DNA from: Butyrivibrio sp. AC2005
Lineage (GTDB): Bacteria > Bacillota > Clostridia > Lachnospirales > Lachnospiraceae
Assembly (NCBI RefSeq): GCF_000424145.1
Contig: NZ_AUJI01000028.1
Location: 1 to 64,000 of the forward strand
Length of the DNA stretch: 64,000 nucleotides
Direction: 5' to 3'
A model generated the notes under the pieces. The model was given only the letters and a program-made list of their open reading frames with translations, was not told where the DNA came from and did not search any database. Of the stretch, positions 16,706 to 25,753 are shown one piece after another; position 1 is the first letter of the stretch, and the number at the start of each line of letters is the position of its first letter. Position numbers and translations under genes: made by a program.

Positions 16706-16730
16706 TGTCACGTTCTGTCACAATTTCTAA
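16706..16730. promoter_or_regulatory. Shared upstream motif, copy 2
   Basis: TGTCACGTTCTGTCACA (16706-16722) then ATTTCTAAAGT. Two TGTCAC half-sites lie 10 bp apart, one helix turn. Position 68 bp before the lipoprotein start, and also inside the divergent gap before the XRE-REC gene. Apart from this, 16639-16942 shows no gene. Confidence 0.4.
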
Positions 16731-16942
16731 AGTTTTTCTTAAATAGACATAATCCCCGATCTCAATGTATTGTTAGCAGGCTTTATTAACATATAATTTT
16801 TTGCCATTCCATAGTTTAAAATTAACTTATGTTTCAAATTGAAACATCTTTTTTCACCATCATCATAGAGAAATTTTCGCGAAATCACTATACTTATAGG
16901 GATAGTGCATTTTGTTATTACTATGGTAGGAGTTATTTATAC

Positions 16943-17560
16943 ATGGACTTGAATTTAGGAGAGACAATCAAAACTCTTCGTTCAAATAATAATCTTTCGC
17001 AGCAGCAACTGGCTGATAAACTTTTTGTAAGCAGATCAAGTGTCGCCAACTGGGAAAATGGCAGGCGCAGACCTGACCTGGTTCTTATTCTCAGAATGGC
17101 TAATATTTTTAATGTCGATCCGTCAATTCTGATTGATTCTATAAGTACCACCAGTTCCTCACTTGAAGTCATCATTGTGGATGATGAAAAGATATTATTG
17201 CAGGGAGTTATTCCGATTCTGGAGGAAGCAATACCTGATGCCAATATTACCGGCTTTACAAAGGCTTCCGAAGTAATCGCCTACGCAAAGCAAAATGTTG
17301 TTAATATCGCATTTTTAGATATTGAACTTGGTAAGACCAGTGGCATAGAATTATGTAAGGAGCTTATGGCTATTAATCCTCATACTAATGTTATTTTCCT
17401 TACAAGCTATCCTGATTATGCTCAAAAAGCGTGGGAAACAGCAGCGAGTGGTTTTTTAGTCAAACCTATAGCGAAAGGGGACGTTATCGGTCAGCTTGCT
17501 AAACTCAGATATCCTATAAAGGGAGTAGGCCACTATGATGTATCAGATAAATTGGATTGA
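16943..17560 (+). CDS. Response regulator with N-terminal XRE helix-turn-helix and C-terminal receiver
   Basis: 205 residues from ATG 16943 (TAGGAG 10 nt upstream); the frame is open 38 codons further up with no ribosome site. Residues about 4-62 are an HTH_3/XRE domain (LGETIKTLRSNNNLSQQQLA, VSRSSVANWENGRR). Residues about 78-190 are a receiver domain with acidic pocket VDDE, phospho-acceptor Asp in FLDIEL, Thr in LTSY and Lys in LVKP. The order is reversed relative to OmpR, NarL or LytTR regulators, where the receiver comes first. It overlaps the following kinase gene by 26 bp, so the two form a pair. Confidence 0.85.
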   Translation: MDLNLGETIKTLRSNNNLSQQQLADKLFVSRSSVANWENGRRRPDLVLILRMANIFNVDPSILIDSISTTSSSLEVIIVDDEKILLQGVIPILEEAIPDANITGFTKASEVIAYAKQNVVNIAFLDIELGKTSGIELCKELMAINPHTNVIFLTSYPDYAQKAWETAASGFLVKPIAKGDVIGQLAKLRYPIKGVGHYDVSDKLD

Positions 17561-18830
17561 TATAGTGGATTTATGCATTGCATCTATGGGATTTACCGTA
17601 GCTGTAATGGGACTTCTTCTGTCCATTCATGCCCAGTTCATGGAAAGCTGGATAAAAAAATATTTCACAATAGTATTTGGTATAACCATCGCATATATAG
17701 TATCTGACTACACGTCTCAGATCTCGCTTATATTTTTGGGCAGAGACTTTCGCCTGTTGTCAAAGGCAGCCGTTTTCTCCGAATCGTTCTTTTCATCACT
17801 ACTGATGCCTGTTCTGGCAGTCTACATGCTACACCTTATTGGTGAAAAAATAACGCATACTTTTTTCTATGTTGTCAGCATCTTATGGGGAACCTATATC
17901 CTGCTTCTTTTGGCAACACAGTTCACAGACTATATATATTACATAACAGACGAAAATGTATATTACAGAGGACCGATTTACCCCGTCCTTCTGGTTCCGC
18001 CTGTTCTGCTTATGATAGCTAACCTGATATTTCTCCAGTACAATAGAGATCGTTTTTCCCAAAAGGAATCCCTCAGTCTACGGTTATATATTCTGATTCC
18101 TTTGTTTTCCATGATCCTCCAGATGCTGTTCTATGGAATTCTGATTATCGTCCTTGGTACATCTGTTTCCATCATGATCATGTTTGCAAATATCATGAGC
18201 GATCAGATTGAAAAAAATATCAGGCAGTCTTCAAAGATTGCAGAACAAAGACTGCTTATCACAACTCTGCAGATGAGGCCGCACTTTATATATAATACAC
18301 TCTCGAACATCTATTATCTGTGTGATATCGATCCCGAGAAGGCCAAGACACTGATAGGTAATTTTACGACCTACCTGCAAAAGAATTTCCACGCAATAAC
18401 TAAGCAGGAACCCATTCCCTTTGAGGAAGAGCTTCTTCACACAAAGGCATATCTTGAGGTAGCCAAAGTTCGGTATGAGGGCATGATAAATGTGAAATGT
18501 GATACTGCTTATACTTCTTTCCGTCTCCCGCCTCTTACCCTGGAGCCCATCGTGGAAAACGCTGTAAAGCATGGTCTTGATCCTGAGTCTGATAGTCTCA
18601 ATATTTTTATAAAGACAGAGCACGAAAATGGAACCATCAGGATTGTTGTTGAAAATGACGGCGTAAATTATTCTGAAAAAGAGGATTCTACTGCAGAAGA
18701 AAGCACCGGTTCTGAGCACATCGGTCTAAACAATGTACGTAACCGTATAAAAGCAATGTGTAACGGAACTCTCGATATTGAACCGCGAAATGGCAGCGGA
18801 ACTGTTGTAACAATAGTCATTCCGGAGTAA
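17535..18830 (+). CDS. LytS/YehU-type sensor histidine kinase
   Basis: 431 residues. About six to seven membrane helices in 1-225, no large extracellular domain, so the signal is likely sensed in or near the membrane. Then a His_kinase domain with phospho-acceptor in RPHFIYNTLSNI, the N-box PLTLEPIVENAVKHG, and the glycine-rich EHIGLNNVRNRI and NGSGTVVTI of the HATPase. Partner of the XRE-REC regulator, whose gene overlaps it by 26 bp. ATG 17535 or 17538 is the start. Targets may include the neighbouring secreted-protein genes; this is inferred from position only. Confidence 0.88.
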   Translation: MMYQINWIDIVDLCIASMGFTVAVMGLLLSIHAQFMESWIKKYFTIVFGITIAYIVSDYTSQISLIFLGRDFRLLSKAAVFSESFFSSLLMPVLAVYMLHLIGEKITHTFFYVVSILWGTYILLLLATQFTDYIYYITDENVYYRGPIYPVLLVPPVLLMIANLIFLQYNRDRFSQKESLSLRLYILIPLFSMILQMLFYGILIIVLGTSVSIMIMFANIMSDQIEKNIRQSSKIAEQRLLITTLQMRPHFIYNTLSNIYYLCDIDPEKAKTLIGNFTTYLQKNFHAITKQEPIPFEEELLHTKAYLEVAKVRYEGMINVKCDTAYTSFRLPPLTLEPIVENAVKHGLDPESDSLNIFIKTEHENGTIRIVVENDGVNYSEKEDSTAEESTGSEHIGLNNVRNRIKAMCNGTLDIEPRNGSGTVVTIVIPE

Positions 18831-18832
18831 AC

Positions 18833-19855
18833 CTAAAAACTCATCAAGCCGTTTCTTTCAAACCACTTGGCACTGACTTTAAGGCTCTTAACAGGATCCT
18901 TATCAATCCAGTTTTTGTGTGTTTCAAGAACAATAGCCTTAACACGTTTATTTAAACGGACTTTATCCATCATAGAATCAAGAGGCATATTTCCGGTACC
19001 AAGTTCTGCAGCATCTTCTTTAAGTATTGGAGTGGTAAATGGTCCGGATTTCCTGCATCCTCTGTCATTGATATGCCACATTACCATCCTGTCCCCAAGC
19101 TTGTTTATAATGTCATTCACATCCGCTCCTCCATCGGCCATCCAATATGTATCAAGTTCGAAATTAACATAACGCGGATCCGTGTTCTCCACAATGATAT
19201 CATAAGCGGTCTTATCTTCTGTAACCCTTTGAAGCTCAACATTATGATTGTGGTAAAGCAGCTTAACACCATATTCTGAAAGGCTTTCACCGGCTTTATT
19301 CAGCCTTTTGGCCAATTTCTCAACTTCTGTGAGATTACCGTAATCAAACCTGTACATTCCTGTTATCACCACAGTATCCGTTCCAAAGCTCAGTGCCTGC
19401 TCAGCAACAGCTGCAGGATTTTCTTCAATACTGTTCAAATAACTGTGGACACTTATGACCTTAAGCCCACTTTCTGCAATCAGCTTCTGCCAGTCAAGCT
19501 TTCCTCCGTTACCTGCCGGCATTCCAGCTACCTTAGTCATTATTTTTACCAATAACGGGGTCGGCTTAATCATAAATTCATTAAGCTCTATACCGTCGTA
19601 TCCAGCCTCTTTGATTTCTTTAAGAGTAGCAAGTGCTTCATCATAATTATTGCATCTGCTCCCTATCATTATCTGTTGGACACCCGTAAGGATCCGATTC
19701 TGCTCTTTTCTTGCCTGTAGTTCCGATTCATAATCAATAGGGCTATTTTCTCTTGTATACACTCTTTCTTCACCACTTCCTGTAACCCAAAATGTTGTTA
19801 GACAAATTATAACGATTACTACTGCAACAATAGCTACAAGTTTATTCCGTTTCAT
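18833..19855 (-). CDS. Membrane-anchored sugar phosphate isomerase/epimerase-like TIM barrel
   Basis: 340 residues. An N-terminal membrane helix (about 6-24) with a charged start, then a xylose-isomerase-like/AP-endonuclease-2 TIM barrel (about 55-335). Likely metal ligands are seen in LYHNHN, NFELD, WHIND and VLETH. Family members normally work in the cytosol as sugar epimerases or inositol-catabolism enzymes; here the barrel is predicted outside the membrane. No lipobox. It ends 2 bp from the convergent kinase gene and begins 72 bp after the GH1 gene, and is probably the last gene of the glycoside operon. Confidence 0.75.
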   Translation of the reverse strand: MKRNKLVAIVAVVIVIICLTTFWVTGSGEERVYTRENSPIDYESELQARKEQNRILTGVQQIMIGSRCNNYDEALATLKEIKEAGYDGIELNEFMIKPTPLLVKIMTKVAGMPAGNGGKLDWQKLIAESGLKVISVHSYLNSIEENPAAVAEQALSFGTDTVVITGMYRFDYGNLTEVEKLAKRLNKAGESLSEYGVKLLYHNHNVELQRVTEDKTAYDIIVENTDPRYVNFELDTYWMADGGADVNDIINKLGDRMVMWHINDRGCRKSGPFTTPILKEDAAELGTGNMPLDSMMDKVRLNKRVKAIVLETHKNWIDKDPVKSLKVSAKWFERNGLMSF

Positions 19856-19927
19856 TTAAAATTTTAAATCCCTTCAAACATAATCATGGTACTCTTCTGT
19901 ATTTTCTGATCATCTACCCAACTACCT

Positions 19928-21266
19928 TTATTGTATGTAGTTCCCTAGATGTTTTAAACTTTGTTTGGGAGTTCTAATCTGTGTCTTCCTGTCAACAGCA
20001 CAGAGACCGAAAGTAAGTGCATAGCCCTTCTGCCACTCAAAGTTATCAATAAGAGACCAGTGACAATATCCAATTACCGGGATACCTTCACTTATGCAAT
20101 TCTGCACACCTTCTACTGCCTTATCTATGAATGCAACTCTCTGAGCATCATCTGATGTGGCAATTCCATTCTCTGTAACCATAATGGATATACCCGGCAT
20201 CTCTTTATGAACACGTCTGATCACATTCTCAAGAGCCTCAGGATATACCTCATAATCCATCTGTGTCATTGGTGTCCCTTCCGGAACAGGCACTATTCCA
20301 TCATGTCCATATGTAGTTCTTGTATAGTTTTGCAGGCCAAAGAAATCGTCATCCTTTATATATGGAATATAATGTCCAAATTCTTCATCCCATTCTCTGT
20401 CTGCAGCTTCTTTACCACCCTCTATATACTGACAATCATGAAGAGACAGCGTTATTCCGACTTTAATACCCGGATTGACAGCCTTTATCGCTGCTTTCGC
20501 TGCCTGATGCGCTTTTATTACGATCATGTCTCCATTGGCATCGGTAGCCGAAACAAATGTATGTGGCTGAGGATCTCCAAATACTTTTGCATTTTCCATG
20601 GCTGCCATCTTCATTTTTTCCATTGGATCAGAGAGATTAAGCCCTACCTGAACCTGGCCTTCCATTGAATCCTTTTCACTATTATCAGTGTGGTGTTCCT
20701 TACCTGCATCCCCTGCTGCAGCTGCCATTTTAACCATCATCTGCTTTTTGAATCTTTCCATGAGGGCACCAATCTGCAATCTCATATTAGCTTCATTGAT
20801 GGTACAGATGTACTTGATGTCGTCTCCAAGCTGCTCCGTTACATACTTTGTGTAATTCGCAAACAGCTCCACTACATTTTCATTATCCCATCCCCCTTGC
20901 TTGATCAGCCATATTGGGGATGTAAAATGCATGAGTGTAATAACAGGTTCGACTCCATTTTCCCTGCAGCATCTGATTACATTTCTATAATGCTCAATCT
21001 CTTTTTCATCGAATTTACCCTGCTCCGGCTCAATACGTGCCCACTCGATTGAAAACCTATATGTATTAAGACCTGCATCGGCAAGCATCCTGATGTCTTC
21101 CTCATATCTGTTATAGTGATCAACCGCATCAAGAGACGGCTCAACAAACTGGGAATATTCCATGTTCTCCATTATCCAGTAATCGGAGTTTGTATTGTTT
21201 CCTTCCACCTGGTGAGCCGCAGTTGATGCACCAAGCATAAAATTCTTATCAAATTTATTCATCATG
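19928..21266 (-). CDS. GH1 family beta-glycosidase
   Basis: About 445 residues from ATG 21266 (or 21263); AGAGGA at 21271-21276 sets this start, and the frame's further upstream part overlaps the previous gene. TIM barrel of family GH1 with acid/base Glu in CTINEAN and nucleophile Glu in VTENGI. The acid/base motif reads NEA in place of the usual NEP. A charged, Met-rich insert (about 190-240) separates barrel strands. No signal peptide, so it acts in the cytosol, removing beta-linked glucosyl or related sugars. Overlaps the GH78 gene end; operon GPH-GH2-GH78-GH1. Confidence 0.85.
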
Positions 21267-23552
21267 TTATCCTCTCTTATCTTTATTGTAAAAGTCATAG
21301 CTTCCGCTTATCAAAAGGCGAGAATCCTGCCCCGGAAGTATAAGCTCTGCTTCCATCCCTTCCGGTATTTCAAAGTGATAGGAAAAAGAGTCATATTCTT
21401 CCACATATCTCCATTCAGAAACAACGCGTCCTTTGGGTGAATCATAAAATCCCCTGGCAAACTTAAGACTCTTATCCGGTACAGGCCTTATCCTGACCTT
21501 TTCAAAATCATACTGAATACCCAGAACACCTGACAAAATCCATCCGGAAACAGCTCCGTATGAATAGTGGTTCAGCGAATCATGAACTGTGTCGTCTTCT
21601 CTGATACCATCCCAGGTCTCCCAGATGGTTGTGGCACCTTTATCAACTGCATACAGCCATGATGGATAACCCTTTTGCAAAAGAAGTCTGTATGCAGTAT
21701 CCACATATCCAAAATCTGATAAAACACTACAAAGGAACGGTGTCGATAAAAAGCCTGTATTCAGGTGGTAATCATTTTTGATCACCAGCTCATTAAGGTC
21801 CCTCGCCGCATCCCTGGCCTCTTCATCAGAAAGCAGCCCTAAAGCAAGAGGTCTTACATACTCGCACTGTCTCTCAGATCTTATGTGTCCATCCTTTAAT
21901 ACCAGATATCTGTACGCACTTTTTACCTTCTCTGATATCTGCTTATAACGGGCACAGTCTTCCTCCTTCCCTAATATATCTGCTATTTGGGAAAGGATTC
22001 CTGATGAATATGCATAATAAGCTGTTGCGACTTCCGGCTGCCCGTTCTTAAAAGCAGCCATCATAGTCTTCATAACATCTGCTCCAGGCTCGCACCATTC
22101 GCCATAATCCATTCCGGTGTCAATTATGTATTTCCTATATGGATTCTTTCCAAACCGGTTTTTTAGCTTGCTTTTCCCGGCTCTTTCCCCAAGAAAATCC
22201 ACCCATTTTTTCATCATCTCATAATTATCTGAGAGAATAGTTTTATCCCCATACACTCTGTAAAGATTCCACGGGACAATTACCGACGCATCTCCCCATC
22301 CAACTGACGCAGAAAACATCTCTGCTATCTTTCCCGGCTCAGAATTCTTAGGGCATATATATGCCATTTTCCCGTCTTCATGCTGACTGAGCCTGACATT
22401 CGCAAGCCATTTTTCGTAAACAGCCCTGCAGTCCATCAGATATGTGCCTGTCCTTACAAAAACAGCTGCATCGCCGGTCCAGCCTGCCCTCTCTCTTGTG
22501 GGACAGTCTGTAGGAATATCACAGAAATTTGACTTCATTGACCATAGGCTGTTATTAAAAAGCTTATTAACTGCTGTGTCGCCGCACTCAAAACCTGCCG
22601 TAACCTTCATATCCGAATAAACTGCGATACTTTTTATGCTTATCTTTTCAAGAGGAATATCCGTTATGACCTTTACATATCTGAACCCAAATATTGAAAA
22701 ATGCGGTCTGAACTCATTTCTTCCCTGTTTGCAGATATAGTTTATCTCCTGCCTTATTCCACCTGACTTATTTCTGTCCCCGGGCTGAAAATTGGCGATT
22801 GTAAAGTTTCCGTTTTCATCAAGTGTCTCCCCATGAATGAGAGTTATCTTTTCCCCTCCCATGGCATCTTCAATGACAAAAGATGTATATCCTGCCAGAT
22901 TCTGTCCAAAGTCATATACGTTTTCACCGTTAGGTGTTTGTAAGAGTTTTCCTTCAAATGCCTCATGTTCTGTTATAAAAGGTGCAGACTGGCTTATAAG
23001 ATTATCTAATGAAAAATCCAGGACTCTTGCCTTATGCCAATCCTTAGCTTCTTTTCTCGCATCAAAATTCTCTCCAAGCTCAAGATCGGTAAGAAGAATA
23101 GCTCCGTCTTCACAGGCATCCCAGTTTTCATCTGTCACAAGAATCGGGGCATCCTCCTTCTCATCCGCGAATATTGCACATAGAAAAGAAATATCGCTGC
23201 CATACAGATTACGAACACCATCTATTCCATTACATCCTCTGTACCAGCCATCTCCGAGCAAGGCAGTTATCTCATTTTCTCCATCCCGCAAGAATGATGT
23301 TATGTCATACTCCTGATATTGAAGCCTCTTATCATAGGAATCGCATCCGGGCATAAGCCGTCCTTTTGTTATTTCCTGCCCGTTTATTTTAACCTCATAA
23401 ACACCATGGGCTGTAGCATAGAGCACAGCTTTATCACATGTACAGGAAAACTTTTGTCTTAGATATCCTGCACCTTTACGGACTTCCGGTTTTGTTTCCT
23501 TCTCCGGTGTTATCCATTTTGACTTATAAAAAATAGTTTGCTTAGTATTCAT
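21267..23552 (-). CDS. GH78 alpha-L-rhamnosidase
   Basis: 761 residues with the four-part GH78 layout: N-terminal beta domains, concanavalin-like domain, (alpha/alpha)6 barrel from about 320 and a small C-terminal beta domain. The family core DCPTRERAGWTGDA is coded near 22480-22520, containing acidic catalytic residues, and a second conserved segment GATTIWETWDGI lies near 21610. Removes terminal alpha-L-rhamnose from glycosides or polysaccharides. No signal peptide. Its start overlaps the stop of the GH2 gene by 4 bp, so translation is coupled. Confidence 0.9.
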   Translation of the reverse strand: MNTKQTIFYKSKWITPEKETKPEVRKGAGYLRQKFSCTCDKAVLYATAHGVYEVKINGQEITKGRLMPGCDSYDKRLQYQEYDITSFLRDGENEITALLGDGWYRGCNGIDGVRNLYGSDISFLCAIFADEKEDAPILVTDENWDACEDGAILLTDLELGENFDARKEAKDWHKARVLDFSLDNLISQSAPFITEHEAFEGKLLQTPNGENVYDFGQNLAGYTSFVIEDAMGGEKITLIHGETLDENGNFTIANFQPGDRNKSGGIRQEINYICKQGRNEFRPHFSIFGFRYVKVITDIPLEKISIKSIAVYSDMKVTAGFECGDTAVNKLFNNSLWSMKSNFCDIPTDCPTRERAGWTGDAAVFVRTGTYLMDCRAVYEKWLANVRLSQHEDGKMAYICPKNSEPGKIAEMFSASVGWGDASVIVPWNLYRVYGDKTILSDNYEMMKKWVDFLGERAGKSKLKNRFGKNPYRKYIIDTGMDYGEWCEPGADVMKTMMAAFKNGQPEVATAYYAYSSGILSQIADILGKEEDCARYKQISEKVKSAYRYLVLKDGHIRSERQCEYVRPLALGLLSDEEARDAARDLNELVIKNDYHLNTGFLSTPFLCSVLSDFGYVDTAYRLLLQKGYPSWLYAVDKGATTIWETWDGIREDDTVHDSLNHYSYGAVSGWILSGVLGIQYDFEKVRIRPVPDKSLKFARGFYDSPKGRVVSEWRYVEEYDSFSYHFEIPEGMEAELILPGQDSRLLISGSYDFYNKDKRG

Positions 23553-25753
23553 ATCTTCCTTATTTTCAGAAGTGCCGCTGATATTGCCTGCACTTCTTCT
23601 GAATCTGTATCCATACCGCCCTGCTGAAGGAGCTTAACGAGCGGCTGGCGAGCTATCATCTGTTGCATAGCCTCTGAAATTTGAACTCCTACGCCCATTC
23701 CTCCGGCCGTTTCTTTTTTGATAGCAGCCATCATATGGTCAATTATTGCTTTACCCTCAGGGACAACCTGTATTTCTGCCATTGTACTGTTGATGGAAAG
23801 ATAGCCTTCTTTTACTTCTATCTCTGCCGGAGCCTCAAACCAGTTCCTGACCTTTTTGTCCGGAGCAAAGTAGGAAGGATTCGGTGTTGAAACCTTTTTT
23901 ATCTCCATCTCGTCAGAGAGTTCTCCCGATACAGCTTTAATACTATGTGTTCCGCTTATTAAAACATTAAACTTAAATACATGTTCTCCGTTTTTAGTTG
24001 CATACCTTGCACCATCAACATAGAGCGTTACTGACTTTTGATTGGAATAAACTTTTATCTCTGTCTCTTCTTCCAGTCTGTCATGGTATCGTCTTCCACA
24101 CAGGTGAACGAATGGCTCATCTGACCACCAGGCCTTGTATATGTAATACGCATCCTTTTTCTGTTTTCTGTCAAAGGTGATCACACCCTTATGGTTCTTG
24201 CCGGGATCCCCCGCTTCATTTCTGCCTGCGGCTGCAAACTCAAACATATTCCATAGATATGTTCCCCATATATATGGTCTTGCAGCGAACACCTCAAGCA
24301 TATGCTCATGATAGAGTGCCTGGTAGCTTTCGGTGTAATCCCCTTTTTCCGGCATCGGAGACTGAAGATCTATAACAGCATCCGCACCATACTCTGTCAG
24401 GCCGATAGCAACATCGGGGTGATTCTTATGGAACTCATCAAACCACCTGTCATTATCATCCATTTCTCCTACATACCAGCCGTAATAAAGGTTGTACCCC
24501 CTGATATCAGGCAGCGTCACCAGAGGTGAATCCGTCTCAAGCAAAAACAGATTTGCCATTGCTGAATACCTTATAGGATCCATCTCATGTACCATATCGT
24601 TTAGAATCCTGTGATTCTCCATCAGATCTTCTGTTACTCCCTGAAGGGTAATTTCATTGGAAAGTGCCCAGCACATGATAGAAGCATGATTGTAATTCTG
24701 AGTAATCAGTTCCTTCATCTGGCTGATGGTATTCTCCCTGCCTGCGTCCATGTGAACAGTTATATAAGGAATCTCTGCCCATACAACAATGCCCTTTTCA
24801 TCACACAAATCATAAAAATACTGGTCATGCTGATAATGTGCGAGGCGAATGGAATTAGCCCCCATAGAAAGAATAAGTTCAATATCTTCCTCATGCATCT
24901 TCCTGGTAATTGCATTTCCAACACCCTCTCTGTCCTGATGCCTGGATACGCCATGAAGAGGATAGCTCTTACCATTTAGGAAAAATCCCCTCTTGGCATC
25001 CACTGAGAATTCCCTTACTCCGAATCTGTCATATATCCTGTCGCACTCTCTTTCTCCATCAAAAAGTGTTGCTGTTATGCTGTATAAATAGGGGTCATTC
25101 ATCCCGTTCCATAGGTGAACATCAGCTATCATGAATTTCCCGTGTACCATTTTTCTGCCATCATTTTCCACTACCGGAAATCTCTGCTCAGAAACACCAT
25201 CAACAGAGATGAGGACACTGTCACCACCATTTACATAAGCTTTTATTTCTATTTCTGCATCATCTCCGATAATTCTTGGAGTCACATACAAACCATCTCC
25301 GCCGTAATAATCCAGATCAAAATGCTTTTCATCTACTATTACCATATATACATCTCTGTATATCCCACCATAGAATGTGAAATCAGCTCTCTGTGGATAA
25401 ACCTCTCCATTAGGTTCATTTGAAACCTCAACTTTAATAAGGTTTTCATCCTGCAAGAAATCCGTAACATCCACTCTGAAAGTCGAATAGCCTCCGTCAT
25501 GAGCAGCTATCTCTTTTTCACCCATCAAGACTTTGCAGGAAGAGTTAACTCCCCTGAATTCTATGTAGACACGCTCCCCATACTCCAGTACAGGCCTGTC
25601 AAATTCTTTCTCATATATGCATGTACCCCTGTAGTACTGCTCGGGTCCGGTCTGCCCATCAACTGCATTCCAGGTGTGGGGAAGAGAGATTTCCTGTTTT
25701 TTTCCTTCTTTAATAAATATCCATTTATCATTCCAAAGAGTTGTTGTCCTCAT
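23549..25753 (-). CDS. GH2 family beta-galactosidase/glucuronidase
   Basis: 734 residues. Sugar-binding jelly roll, Ig-like domain and TIM barrel of GH2; acid/base Glu in CWALSNEITLQ and nucleophile Glu in LTEYGADAV. The C-terminus has a DUF4982-like segment and an odd helical tail rich in Met and Gln (about 680-734). Substrate may be beta-galactoside or beta-glucuronide; the sequence alone does not settle it. No signal peptide. Overlaps both neighbours by 4 bp in a tight operon. Confidence 0.88.
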   Translation of the reverse strand: MRTTTLWNDKWIFIKEGKKQEISLPHTWNAVDGQTGPEQYYRGTCIYEKEFDRPVLEYGERVYIEFRGVNSSCKVLMGEKEIAAHDGGYSTFRVDVTDFLQDENLIKVEVSNEPNGEVYPQRADFTFYGGIYRDVYMVIVDEKHFDLDYYGGDGLYVTPRIIGDDAEIEIKAYVNGGDSVLISVDGVSEQRFPVVENDGRKMVHGKFMIADVHLWNGMNDPYLYSITATLFDGERECDRIYDRFGVREFSVDAKRGFFLNGKSYPLHGVSRHQDREGVGNAITRKMHEEDIELILSMGANSIRLAHYQHDQYFYDLCDEKGIVVWAEIPYITVHMDAGRENTISQMKELITQNYNHASIMCWALSNEITLQGVTEDLMENHRILNDMVHEMDPIRYSAMANLFLLETDSPLVTLPDIRGYNLYYGWYVGEMDDNDRWFDEFHKNHPDVAIGLTEYGADAVIDLQSPMPEKGDYTESYQALYHEHMLEVFAARPYIWGTYLWNMFEFAAAGRNEAGDPGKNHKGVITFDRKQKKDAYYIYKAWWSDEPFVHLCGRRYHDRLEEETEIKVYSNQKSVTLYVDGARYATKNGEHVFKFNVLISGTHSIKAVSGELSDEMEIKKVSTPNPSYFAPDKKVRNWFEAPAEIEVKEGYLSINSTMAEIQVVPEGKAIIDHMMAAIKKETAGGMGVGVQISEAMQQMIARQPLVKLLQQGGMDTDSEEVQAISAALLKIRKI

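Noticed and set aside
22837..23316. 159-codon plus-strand frame opposite the GH78 gene
   Set aside because: No ribosome site or recognisable domain; a mirror frame of the rhamnosidase coding strand.
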